Origin: Candidatus Delongbacteria bacterium
GTDB taxonomy: Bacteria; UBA4055
Assembly: GCA_022013635.1 (NCBI GenBank)
Contig: JAKLPX010000340.1
Span: 1 to 10,614 of the forward strand
Length of the DNA: 10,614 bases
Direction: 5' to 3'
Numbering within the stretch: position 1 is the first letter of the stretch; every line of letters begins with the position of its first letter. The notes under the pieces were generated by a model. That model saw nothing but the letters and a program-made list of their open reading frames with translations. It ran no database searches and was not told where the DNA came from. Of the stretch, positions 1 to 5,943 are shown piece by piece. Both the position numbers and the translations under genes were made by a program.

Positions 1-729
1 GGAATAAAACCAGATAAGAGAAAATCATTTTTTAAGGATCTGACAGGTCAAAAAAGAGCTCTGACGCTTGAATTCAAGGAAAAAAACGAAAGAGAAATTC
101 AACAGTGGGTTAAAAATTATATTTCGTCTAAGGGCTATAATATCTCGACAGAGTGTCTTCAGCTTTTGTCTTTAACGCTTTCGTCAAATCTTTCTCAGGT
201 CGCTTCCGAAGCGGACAAGCTGATCGAATATGCAAAAGGCAAAAACATAACCGGGGAAGATGTGGAAAATGTACTCGGAATTTCTAAAGAGTACAATATT
301 TTTAAGCTTCAAAACACCGTTGTCGGAAAGGATCTGAAAAAAGCATATTTTATCTGCGATAATATTTTACGAAATAAGAACAACAAGACCGATCCTATAG
401 CAATTAATTTATTTCTGTCGCGAATTTTCGCTTCTGCTTTTGAAATCGGATATCACGCAATTACCAATAAATTACAGATTGAAAAAGCGGCTTATGAATT
501 GAGTTATAACAATCCCTGGAAAGACGCGGATATTATAACCTGCGCCAAAAAATATAAAGTTACGGAACTAATTAGATGCCAGAGATATTTTCTTGAATGC
601 GATATCAAGCTGAAATCTTCCTATCAGGATCCGAGAACCGCCATACTGCTCCTTTTGGAAAAACTTATCATCCACTCTGAAGATAAGGAATGTAATTATC
701 TCGATTATTTTAACAGTCTGAGAAAATAA
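1..729 (+). CDS. holA: DNA polymerase III subunit delta, 3' part
   Basis: This is the delta subunit of the clamp-loader complex, which opens the beta sliding clamp and loads it on primed DNA. The frame is open from the first base, so the start lies upstream of the window. 242 residues are visible against a usual 320-345, so most of the N-terminal AAA+-like domain is missing. The visible part has the HolA pattern. A lid-type helical domain ends in the EADKLIEYA helix that follows LSSNLSQV. Then comes the FKLQNTVVGKDLKKAY segment that begins the C-terminal collar domain, and a DPRTAILLLLEKLI helix near the end. The stop is followed after 8 bp by nrdR, whose ribosome binding site overlaps the holA stop, so the two are probably co-transcribed. 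Identification rests on family pattern by eye. HolA is poorly conserved, but the fit is good. Confidence 0.85.
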   Translation, partial: GIKPDKRKSFFKDLTGQKRALTLEFKEKNEREIQQWVKNYISSKGYNISTECLQLLSLTLSSNLSQVASEADKLIEYAKGKNITGEDVENVLGISKEYNIFKLQNTVVGKDLKKAYFICDNILRNKNNKTDPIAINLFLSRIFASAFEIGYHAITNKLQIEKAAYELSYNNPWKDADIITCAKKYKVTELIRCQRYFLECDIKLKSSYQDPRTAILLLLEKLIIHSEDKECNYLDYFNSLRK

Positions 730-737
730 GGATAAAA

Positions 738-1193
738 ATGAAATGCCCCAAGTGTTTAAAAAGCGAAAGTAAAGTAATTGATTCAAGAGTTGTCAGGGAT
801 GAAACCGCCATAAGAAGACGAAGGGAATGTAACGAATGCGGCTACAGATTCACAACTTATGAATACATTGAAAAAATAGAATTATTGGTTGAAAAACATG
901 ACGGCACGACAGAAGAATACGAGAGAGACAAAGTGAAAAACGGAATTATGATTGCGTGCAGAAAAAGACAGATTACGCCGGAAAAAATCGAAAGCATGGT
1001 TAACGAGATATATAACGGACTTATTACGAAAAGCGACAATTCAGGCACAATAAAATCGTCCTTAATAGGTGAACTTGTAATGGATAAACTTAAAAATACA
1101 GACGAAGTAGCTTATATCAGATTTGCTTCGGTTTACAGAAAATTCAAGGATGTAAAGGAATTTATGTCCGAACTTCAAAATATTATTAAATAA
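738..1193 (+). CDS. nrdR: Transcriptional repressor NrdR
   Basis: This is a zinc-dependent, ATP/dATP-sensing repressor of ribonucleotide reductase operons. At 151 residues it has normal family length. The N-terminal zinc ribbon has C3-x2-C6 and C31-x2-C34, with the conserved SRVVRDETAIRRRREC segment between the pairs forming the DNA-binding face. From about residue 47 to 137 an ATP-cone domain follows, including LVEKHDG, the KVKNGIMIACRKR helix and the conserved VAYIRFASVYRKFKD block. The ATG is preceded by AAGG overlapping the holA stop, at suitable spacing. No ribonucleotide reductase gene or obvious NrdR-box pair is seen in the window, so its targets are elsewhere. Its place between holA and comF looks like operon packing rather than a functional link. 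Confidence 0.97.
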   Translation: MKCPKCLKSESKVIDSRVVRDETAIRRRRECNECGYRFTTYEYIEKIELLVEKHDGTTEEYERDKVKNGIMIACRKRQITPEKIESMVNEIYNGLITKSDNSGTIKSSLIGELVMDKLKNTDEVAYIRFASVYRKFKDVKEFMSELQNIIK

Positions 1194-1198
1194 TTATC

Positions 1199-1843
1199 AT
1201 GAAGTTTTTTTTTAAAACATCATTACTGTCAATTTTAGATTTCTTATTCCCGCCTGTCTGTCTGGTTTGCGGAGAATATCTGAATGATGAGCTGTTTATC
1301 TGCGAAGATTGCCTAAAAAATCTCGAACTTCATAAAAATGAAAGCAAATCATCCGTTTCCGTCTTTTCTTACAACGATAAGATAAAAATATTAATCCACG
1401 AATTAAAATACAACAACCGTCCCGAGATCGGCTATATTCTCGGCAAAGAAATCGGCAAAAAACTAATCGGGCTGCTGGAGTCTGACAATTCGGTTCTCTT
1501 CCCTATTCCTCTTCACAAAAAAAGGCTGAAAAAAAGAGGCTATAATCAGAGCGAAAAAATCTGTGAAGGTCTTTCCGAAATTATTAATATACCGATTAAA
1601 AAGGACTTGCTGGTCCGTAGAATAAACAATATCTCACAGACGAAACTTAACGCTTTAATGCGCATGGAAAATGTAAAAGGAATTTTCGAAACACATTCAA
1701 CAGATCTTGATAAAAATACACTCATTTTAATAGTTGACGATCTCATTACCACAGGTGCAACGACAAAAGAAGCAATTTCAGAATTAAAAAGAAACGGTTT
1801 TTTGAATTATTTTGCTTTAAGTGTCGCTACAAGCTCAAAATAA
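1199..1843 (+). CDS. comF: ComF family phosphoribosyltransferase-like protein
   Basis: This is a ComF/GntX-type protein of 214 residues. Family members take part in DNA uptake during natural transformation, acting on the cytoplasmic side with the ComFA helicase, and carry a type I phosphoribosyltransferase fold. The N-terminus has the typical FLFPPVCLVCG start with a four-cysteine zinc site (C21, C24, C35, C38). Residues 98-115 include IPLHKKRLKKRGYNQSE, the ComF signature with RGYNQ. The PRPP-binding loop VDDLITTGAT is at 179-188. The start lies 5 bp after the nrdR stop with no clear Shine-Dalgarno sequence, so translation probably depends on coupling with nrdR. It converges with the REC-PAS gene, with only 10 bp between the stops. 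The family is certain. A role in competence is inferred, because no other competence gene is visible here. Confidence 0.93.
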   Translation: MKFFFKTSLLSILDFLFPPVCLVCGEYLNDELFICEDCLKNLELHKNESKSSVSVFSYNDKIKILIHELKYNNRPEIGYILGKEIGKKLIGLLESDNSVLFPIPLHKKRLKKRGYNQSEKICEGLSEIINIPIKKDLLVRRINNISQTKLNALMRMENVKGIFETHSTDLDKNTLILIVDDLITTGATTKEAISELKRNGFLNYFALSVATSSK

Positions 1844-1853
1844 TATTCGATAA

Positions 1854-2609
1854 TCAGCTGACGGTAATTATCAAAAGCCAGACTTTAGCGTCTTCCCAAG
1901 GTATGATCTTAAGTATATAACGATATTGTTTGATATTTCCGCTTGTATCTTTAAATTTAAATTCGCCGTCTCCTTTATCAAGTAAATACAGCCGTTCAAG
2001 AGTCTCGGCTTCCGGAAAAGTTCTCTTATTGTCACCTAAGATTAAATCCATTTTTTTTCCGATCAATTCGTTACGATGATATCCGAAACTTTCGCCAACC
2101 TGCTCATTTGCTTCAATTATTATTGAATTATTCGGATCAATTATAAAAACCGTTTCTGGTAGATTATGGAAGATCGTTCTGAATTTCGATTCGGAGATCA
2201 GGAGTTCATTTTCGTATTTTCGTTTTCTTTTCCACTCTTCGCCTTTCCTAAGAGCCGCTTCAATAGAAGGCAGCAATTTTTCCAGTTTAGATTTGAAAAT
2301 ATAGTCAACGGCGCCGTATTTAAGCGTGTCAATAGCGACTTCTTCGTTTATGGTTCCGGAAAGAATTATCGTAGGTATGTCCGGATTTATATCTTTTACA
2401 AGATACAGAATTCCGTAACCGTCAATGTCCGGGAGACTGAAATCGGCAAGAATAAGATCGTATTTCATAGTTTTTAAAGCAATTTTAAAGTCATTTTTAT
2501 TCTGGACATGAAACAAACTGTATTTAATATGTCCTCTGTTAAGAGTTTCTCTAATCAATTCGACATCGAGATTGTCGTCTTCCAAGTAAAGTATTGATAT
2601 CTTTTTCAT
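1854..2609 (-). CDS. Response regulator receiver plus PAS domain, no output domain
   Basis: This is a two-component signalling protein of 251 residues. Residues 1-122 form a receiver domain, with the acidic pair D11-D12 in LYLEDD, phospho-acceptor D56 in LADFSLPDIDG, switch residue S84 in ILSGT, and K106 in YIFKS. A charged helical linker (EEWKRKRKYENELLISESKF) leads into a PAS domain at about 141-251, recognisable from FRTIFHNLPETVFIIDPN, ANEQVGESFGYHRNELIGK and a closing beta-strand pair. The protein ends as the PAS fold closes. There is no histidine kinase, GGDEF or DNA-binding domain. It may act as a relay, or it may be the front half of a former REC-PAS-kinase. The gene is third behind plsC and arsR, 32 bp after the arsR stop. 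The upstream ribosome binding site is a poor G-run inside a small GC hairpin (AGCC-ccc-GGCT near 2614-2624). Confidence 0.88.
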   Translation of the reverse strand: MKKISILYLEDDNLDVELIRETLNRGHIKYSLFHVQNKNDFKIALKTMKYDLILADFSLPDIDGYGILYLVKDINPDIPTIILSGTINEEVAIDTLKYGAVDYIFKSKLEKLLPSIEAALRKGEEWKRKRKYENELLISESKFRTIFHNLPETVFIIDPNNSIIIEANEQVGESFGYHRNELIGKKMDLILGDNKRTFPEAETLERLYLLDKGDGEFKFKDTSGNIKQYRYILKIIPWEDAKVWLLIITVS

Positions 2610-2641
2610 AATCGAGCCCCCGGCTTTCGTAATGTAAACAA

Positions 2642-2959
2642 TTATTGTTTTTTGTATTTTTCTGCCAGTATTCCGATAATCTGTTTGACTGTCGGATCAA
2701 TGATTTTGTAATAAATAGTATTCCCTTTTTTAATACCTTCAATTGTCTTGCTTTTTCTTAATACAGCCAATTGCTGAGAGACGATCGGCTGTTCTTCTTC
2801 AACGCACTCGACTAAGCCTTTTACCATACATCTTTTCGTTTCTATAGCCAGAAGAAGTTTTAATCTGACAAAATGACCGATAGCTTTTATCACGGCAGCT
2901 TCGTCTTTCAAATATTCATTACAATTCTTTTCAGGCATGTCGTTCAGCTTCGAGATCAT
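2642..2959 (-). CDS. ArsR-family winged-helix transcriptional regulator
   Basis: This is a small homodimer-type DNA-binding regulator of 105 residues, the usual ArsR/SmtB length. The first helices contain AIGHFVRLKLLLAIE. The recognition helix is in QPIVSQQLAVLRKS, and the wing is IEGIKKGNTIYYKI. Three cysteines (C13, C44, C52) are present. C44 lies where metal-sensing relatives have the CVC motif, but CVC itself is not there (it reads RCMVKGL), so a thiol or redox signal, or no metal at all, is possible. The start at 2959 is favoured because AAAGGAG stands 7 bp upstream. The next in-frame ATG (2938) has no such site. This start places 29 bp of the gene inside the 3' end of plsC, so the two are translationally linked. 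The natural ligand and targets are unknown. Autoregulation from the plsC promoter is plausible but not shown. Confidence 0.87.
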   Translation of the reverse strand: MISKLNDMPEKNCNEYLKDEAAVIKAIGHFVRLKLLLAIETKRCMVKGLVECVEEEQPIVSQQLAVLRKSKTIEGIKKGNTIYYKIIDPTVKQIIGILAEKYKKQ

Positions 2960-3689
2960 GAAGTTTCTCCTTTAATTTTATAATTTCTTCCATTATTCTG
3001 TCGGAAATCTTTTTCCAAGTTTCCGGTACATTTTCCATTTCTAAATATTCGTCGAAATATATCGGCTCTCCGATGATTATCCGTATTTTATTCCCGATGC
3101 CGGGAATAAAACTGCCGACCGGAAGCATTTTTCTCATTCCTTCGTGATAACACGGTATGACTTTGACGCGGCTTTCATAAATTCTTTTGCCGACTCCTGC
3201 TTTCCCCTGTAAAAGTTCTCCTGTACGGCTTCTTGTCCCCTCCGGAAAAATATGAACTATATTGCCTTCCTTCAGTTTTTGCGAAACTATTTTCTGCGCA
3301 AATTGATCTATGCCTTTTCCCCTTTCCAGAGGTATGCATTTCACATGATTCATATACCATGCGAGTATAGCGTTCTTGTAGAAATTTCCGTATTCGGGAG
3401 TGTGGTACGGCATATATTTGAATGAAAAAAAAGATTTTATAAAAAATGCGTTGCAGTCAATAAATCCAGAGTCGAACATGGTTGTATGATTGGATGCAAA
3501 AACATAGGGAGCGCTCTCTCTTCTGATAATTTTTTCTCCGTAAAGCCTTGTATTATTCAACACATACATTAGTAACCAGAACGCAAGAGTAGTCAAAAAG
3601 GTTAATGCCTTTGCAATAATTTTGAAAAGAACTGTTTCCTTTGGGGTTTTCCAATGATCAACTATTTTCTTTTTTTCTTCTTCCGTCAT
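2931..3689 (-). CDS. Lysophospholipid acyltransferase, PlsC-like
   Basis: This is a membrane-associated acyltransferase of the 1-acyl-glycerol-3-phosphate family (phosphatidate synthesis), 252 residues. The catalytic H-x4-D motif is N67-H68 to D73 in ASNHTTMFD. The second motif is IPLERG at 119-124. The phosphate-binding motif FPEGTRSRTG is at 148-157, and a later VIPCYHEG corresponds to motif IV. A hydrophobic stretch at about residues 20-45 probably anchors it to the inner membrane. The start has only a weak ribosome binding site, but no better in-frame start is evident and the length is normal. A sigma70-like promoter lies about 70-95 bp upstream. The gene heads a minus-strand operon with the ArsR-type regulator overlapping its 3' end. 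It may be the main PlsC or a paralogue with another acyl acceptor. The sequence does not decide this. Confidence 0.9.
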   Translation of the reverse strand: MTEEEKKKIVDHWKTPKETVLFKIIAKALTFLTTLAFWLLMYVLNNTRLYGEKIIRRESAPYVFASNHTTMFDSGFIDCNAFFIKSFFSFKYMPYHTPEYGNFYKNAILAWYMNHVKCIPLERGKGIDQFAQKIVSQKLKEGNIVHIFPEGTRSRTGELLQGKAGVGKRIYESRVKVIPCYHEGMRKMLPVGSFIPGIGNKIRIIIGEPIYFDEYLEMENVPETWKKISDRIMEEIIKLKEKLHDLEAERHA

Positions 3690-3754
3690 TCTGTATTTCT
3701 TAATTATTTATTATTATAAATCATATTAAGTTCCATTTATAAGTTTGCTACATA

Positions 3755-3783
3755 AATTTATTGCTATATATAAAATTTGTCAA
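3755..3783 (-). promoter_or_regulatory. Sigma70-like promoter for plsC-arsR-REC/PAS
   Basis: On the minus strand a perfect TTGACA -35 box (3778-3783) is followed after 17 bp by TAAATT (3755-3760, 4 of 6 matches to TATAAT). It points at the plsC-like gene and would give a leader of roughly 60 nt. The position in the divergent intergenic region fits well. No transcription start is known. Confidence 0.55.
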
Positions 3784-3820
3784 GTCCTTAATTAATAATT
3801 CTTTTTGGATATTTTTATAT

Positions 3821-3849
3821 TTGCTTTATCATTAAATAACGATTAAAAT
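3821..3849 (+). promoter_or_regulatory. Sigma70-like promoter for the exported protein-rsgA pair
   Basis: TTGCTT (3821-3826), a 17-bp spacer and TAAAAT (3844-3849, 5 of 6 matches to TATAAT) sit 24 bp upstream of the start codon at 3873, in the right direction. An alternative Bacteroidota-style -7 box, TATATTTG, lies at 3816-3823, but no TTTG partner is found at the expected distance upstream, so the sigma70 reading is preferred. Confidence 0.5.
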
Positions 3850-3872
3850 ACAACATATTTAGGGTAAGAAAG

Positions 3873-4619
3873 ATGAAGATAATATTTTTCGCTATATCAT
3901 TGATGATTTCTCAACTGTTTTCCCGAGAAAATTTCACTCTTTCGAATTTCGGCGATCAAATTTATCTTCTGAACGGTTTTGATAAAGAACTCAAGATATT
4001 TGACATGAATTTAACTTTGCAGAAAAAAATATCTCTAAAGAACATATCGCAATCCGGTTTCTTTGATTTCTTTATAAGGTACGATCCGTTCAGGTCATAT
4101 ATCGTAGATTCCGAAAGCGGGAATATTTTTCTGCTGGACGAAAATCTCGCATTAAAGAAGCGGCTTGAAATTGAAAAATCGCACGGAATCAGGATATACA
4201 GGAAAGTTTTTCCGATAGACTATAATTCTCTATTAATTGCTTCTTATGAAAAAGATAAGATTTACACTCTTGAAAATAATTTTCTGAAGGAAAGACTGTC
4301 TTGTGATGACGGCTTTATAGATATTTATGCCGATAGGAACGGTCTATATATACTTTTTGAGAAAATGATTTCAGTTTATTCTCCTGAAGGAATTTTTAAA
4401 AATAATATCATTATTGATAAAACCAAGAATTACGAGAGTATTTATCCGACGATATCAGGAATATTCATCAAGTCTCCCAATGAAGTGACCGAATTCTCTT
4501 TTTCTTCAAAGAAATTTAAACATCTTAAATATGACGGTTCTTCCGTTTTTACAGCCATTGACAGTCTGTTTTATTATTTCTCCGAAGACAGTTTAAAACT
4601 CAAGGCGATAAAACTATGA
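3873..4619 (+). CDS. Unrecognised exported protein, possible beta-propeller
   Basis: I do not recognise this 248-residue protein. The N-terminus (MKIIFFAISLMISQLFS) is a short positive start followed by a hydrophobic core, so a signal peptide with cleavage near residue 17-18 is likely. There is no lipobox cysteine. The rest alternates beta strands with turns, in a loose repeat of the type YIVDSESGNIFLLDENLALKK, YTLENNFLKE and ISVYSPEGIFKN. This resembles blades of a small propeller (NHL/YncE-like), but no blade signature is clean. AGGG and AAGAAAG lie just upstream of the ATG. The last codon overlaps the rsgA start as ATGA, which implies translational coupling. A periplasmic or surface role is inferred from the signal peptide only. 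It could also be a divergent member of the six-bladed propeller proteins that are frequent in FCB genomes. Confidence 0.8.
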   Translation: MKIIFFAISLMISQLFSRENFTLSNFGDQIYLLNGFDKELKIFDMNLTLQKKISLKNISQSGFFDFFIRYDPFRSYIVDSESGNIFLLDENLALKKRLEIEKSHGIRIYRKVFPIDYNSLLIASYEKDKIYTLENNFLKERLSCDDGFIDIYADRNGLYILFEKMISVYSPEGIFKNNIIIDKTKNYESIYPTISGIFIKSPNEVTEFSFSSKKFKHLKYDGSSVFTAIDSLFYYFSEDSLKLKAIKL

Positions 4620-5545
4620 ACAAAGCCCTCGTTCTGTACGGGAACGGAATAGATTATACCGTTTCTTATGAAGGTAATGAAATTATCACGCATTTAAAAG
4701 GAAGACTCCTGCATACCACAAAACGCTCACATCATCCGGTATGTCCCGGAGATTTCGTCAGATTGGAAACGGACGGAAAAGATTATGTACTGGCGGAAGT
4801 TCTGCCGAGAATAAACAAAATATCGAGACCGGCGAATTACGGAATAAGAAAAGAGCAGGTTATAGCCTCAAATATAGATTATCTTATCTTGGTGGCATCC
4901 GTTTATTCACCGAAATTGAATACCGGTTTTCTGGACAGGATACTTGCCTACAGCAATATGCAGCAGATAGAAACAAAAATCGTTGTCAATAAAATTGATT
5001 ACGGAATATGCGACGAGGAATTATACTATATTGATGGTTATAGAAAGATCGGCTATGAAGTGATTGAGACTTCCGTTCTGGAAAATATCAATATTGAAAT
5101 AATAAACGAAATTACCAAAGGTAAAATTTCCGCATTTCTGGGTAATTCAGGGGTCGGGAAATCTTCTCTTCTCAATCTGATTGATCCGTCTTTTAAACAG
5201 AAAGTGAATGACACTTCGTCGTATTCCTTAAAAGGTAAGCATACTACCAAACAAGCCCGTTTATTCAAATTATCCAACGGCGGGTATATTCTCGACACTC
5301 CGGGAATAAGGGAATTCGGGATGTGGAATATGGATTTTGAAGAATTAAAGAATTTTTTTCCCGAGATATATAAATTAAGCCCTGAATGTAAATACCAAAA
5401 CTGCCTTCATACGAACGAGCCGGGCTGCGCGGTAATCAAAGCGGCCAATAACGGCGAAATTCCCGAATTCAGGTATGAAAACTACCTGAAGATTTTTCAA
5501 TCTTTATACGAGAACAGACATCTTTATTTTAAAAAAGATCAATAA
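4616..5545 (+). CDS. rsgA: Ribosome small subunit-dependent GTPase A
   Basis: This is a cytoplasmic GTPase (RsgA/YjeQ) that acts in late 30S subunit maturation, 309 residues and of normal length. An N-terminal OB-fold covers about residues 1-80 (CPGDFVRLE, PRINKISRP). The circularly permuted GTPase domain follows: G4 NKID at 125-128 comes before the G1 P-loop GNSGVGKSS at 176-184, then the G2 threonines near 210-211 in GKHTTKQ, and G3 DTPG at 227-230 in ILDTPGIREFG. The C-terminal zinc site is C258, C263, H265 and C271 in the ECKYQNCLHTNEPGC block. The ATG overlaps the preceding stop as ATGA, so it is probably translated by re-initiation. It converges with the THX gene, whose stop is 14 bp away. 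That places two ribosome-related genes tail to tail. Confidence 0.98.
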   Translation: MNKALVLYGNGIDYTVSYEGNEIITHLKGRLLHTTKRSHHPVCPGDFVRLETDGKDYVLAEVLPRINKISRPANYGIRKEQVIASNIDYLILVASVYSPKLNTGFLDRILAYSNMQQIETKIVVNKIDYGICDEELYYIDGYRKIGYEVIETSVLENINIEIINEITKGKISAFLGNSGVGKSSLLNLIDPSFKQKVNDTSSYSLKGKHTTKQARLFKLSNGGYILDTPGIREFGMWNMDFEELKNFFPEIYKLSPECKYQNCLHTNEPGCAVIKAANNGEIPEFRYENYLKIFQSLYENRHLYFKKDQ

Positions 5546-5572
5546 ATATATATGGATCGCTATTCTTTTTTA
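5530..5572. terminator. Possible weak bidirectional terminator between rsgA and THX
   Basis: TAAAAAAGA (5530-5538) and TCTTTTTTA (5564-5572) are perfect 9-bp inverted arms spanning both stop codons, with a 25-nt AT-rich loop. The second arm gives a T-run for the plus strand, and the first gives one for the minus strand. The long loop and lack of GC pairs make it a weak candidate. It is the only inverted repeat seen in this convergent gap. Confidence 0.25.
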
Positions 5573-5814
5573 GCTTTAACGGCAGTTTTTTTCTCTGTCT
5601 GTTTCTTTTCAGCCGATTTCTTATCAACAGGCTTTCTTTCTGACGGTGCAGGTCTTGCGTCTGCAAGTTTTTTAATTGAATCTTTTTTTAAGCCGATTTT
5701 TGAAGGATCCGGTTGAGATAACGGACTGGTCGGATGTTTTGTTTTTAATCTTGAATTTCCTGATGAACCTCTGAATATCTTACCTTTTCTGCTTTTTTTA
5801 TCGCCTCTGCCCAT
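5560..5814 (-). CDS. 30S ribosomal protein THX family, with extended tail
   Basis: The first 30 or so residues (MGRGDKKSRKGKIFRGSSGN and the following SRLKTK) match the THX pattern, in which an M-G-(K/R)-GDKK(T/S)-(R/K)-(K/R)GKI-x-RGS-x-G-x-(S/T)R core binds in the 30S head. Known THX proteins are usually only about 25-60 residues. This one has 84, because a tail rich in Lys, Pro, Ser and Ala follows, with repeated KK(S/Q/T)-A/T-EKK units. The tail should be disordered and very basic. The start is supported by GGAG 7 bp upstream. The upstream intergenic region contains a copy of the MFS 3' end (the 55-bp direct repeat), so its promoter context may have been changed by the GLUG insertion. The core identification is good, and the tail's role is unknown. 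Confidence 0.75.
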   Translation of the reverse strand: MGRGDKKSRKGKIFRGSSGNSRLKTKHPTSPLSQPDPSKIGLKKDSIKKLADARPAPSERKPVDKKSAEKKQTEKKTAVKAKKE

Positions 5815-5872
5815 TTTTTAACTCCATAATTTCATTTTTTTTATTTTGACACAATATAAATAAGTTATATCG

Positions 5873-5927
5873 TTCTTTCCACTAAAATTTACAGAAATTC
5901 ATCTTTGACGGCGTGATATTTCTCAAT
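5873..5927. repeat. 55-bp direct repeat, left copy (MFS 3'-end remnant)
   Basis: This 55-bp segment is identical to 9403-9457, in the same orientation and offset by exactly 3530 bp. On the minus strand it still reads I-EKYHAVKDEFL-stop, the end of the MFS transporter, but here it lies downstream of the GLUG gene stop and is non-coding. Identity stops abruptly at both ends: the left flanks differ at once, and the right flanks differ from 5928. It contains a bulged hairpin (AGAAAT 5893-5898 with ATC 5901-5903, paired with GAT-ATTTCT 5915-5923). Confidence 0.97.
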
Positions 5928-5943
5928 TTTGCAATGCGAAATA

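Noticed and set aside
568..786. 72-codon minus-strand frame across the holA-nrdR junction
   Set aside because: It overlaps two clearly identified genes and has no ribosome binding site or recognisable product.
1849..1872. GATAAT...ATTATC inverted repeat at the comF / REC-PAS convergence
   Set aside because: The 6-bp A-T stem with a 12-nt loop and no T-run on either strand is too weak to call a terminator.
2166..2477. 103-codon open frame on the plus strand opposite the REC-PAS gene
   Set aside because: It is an antisense frame of a well-supported signalling gene; its translation shows no domain pattern and is rich in Phe/Arg as expected from the reverse strand.
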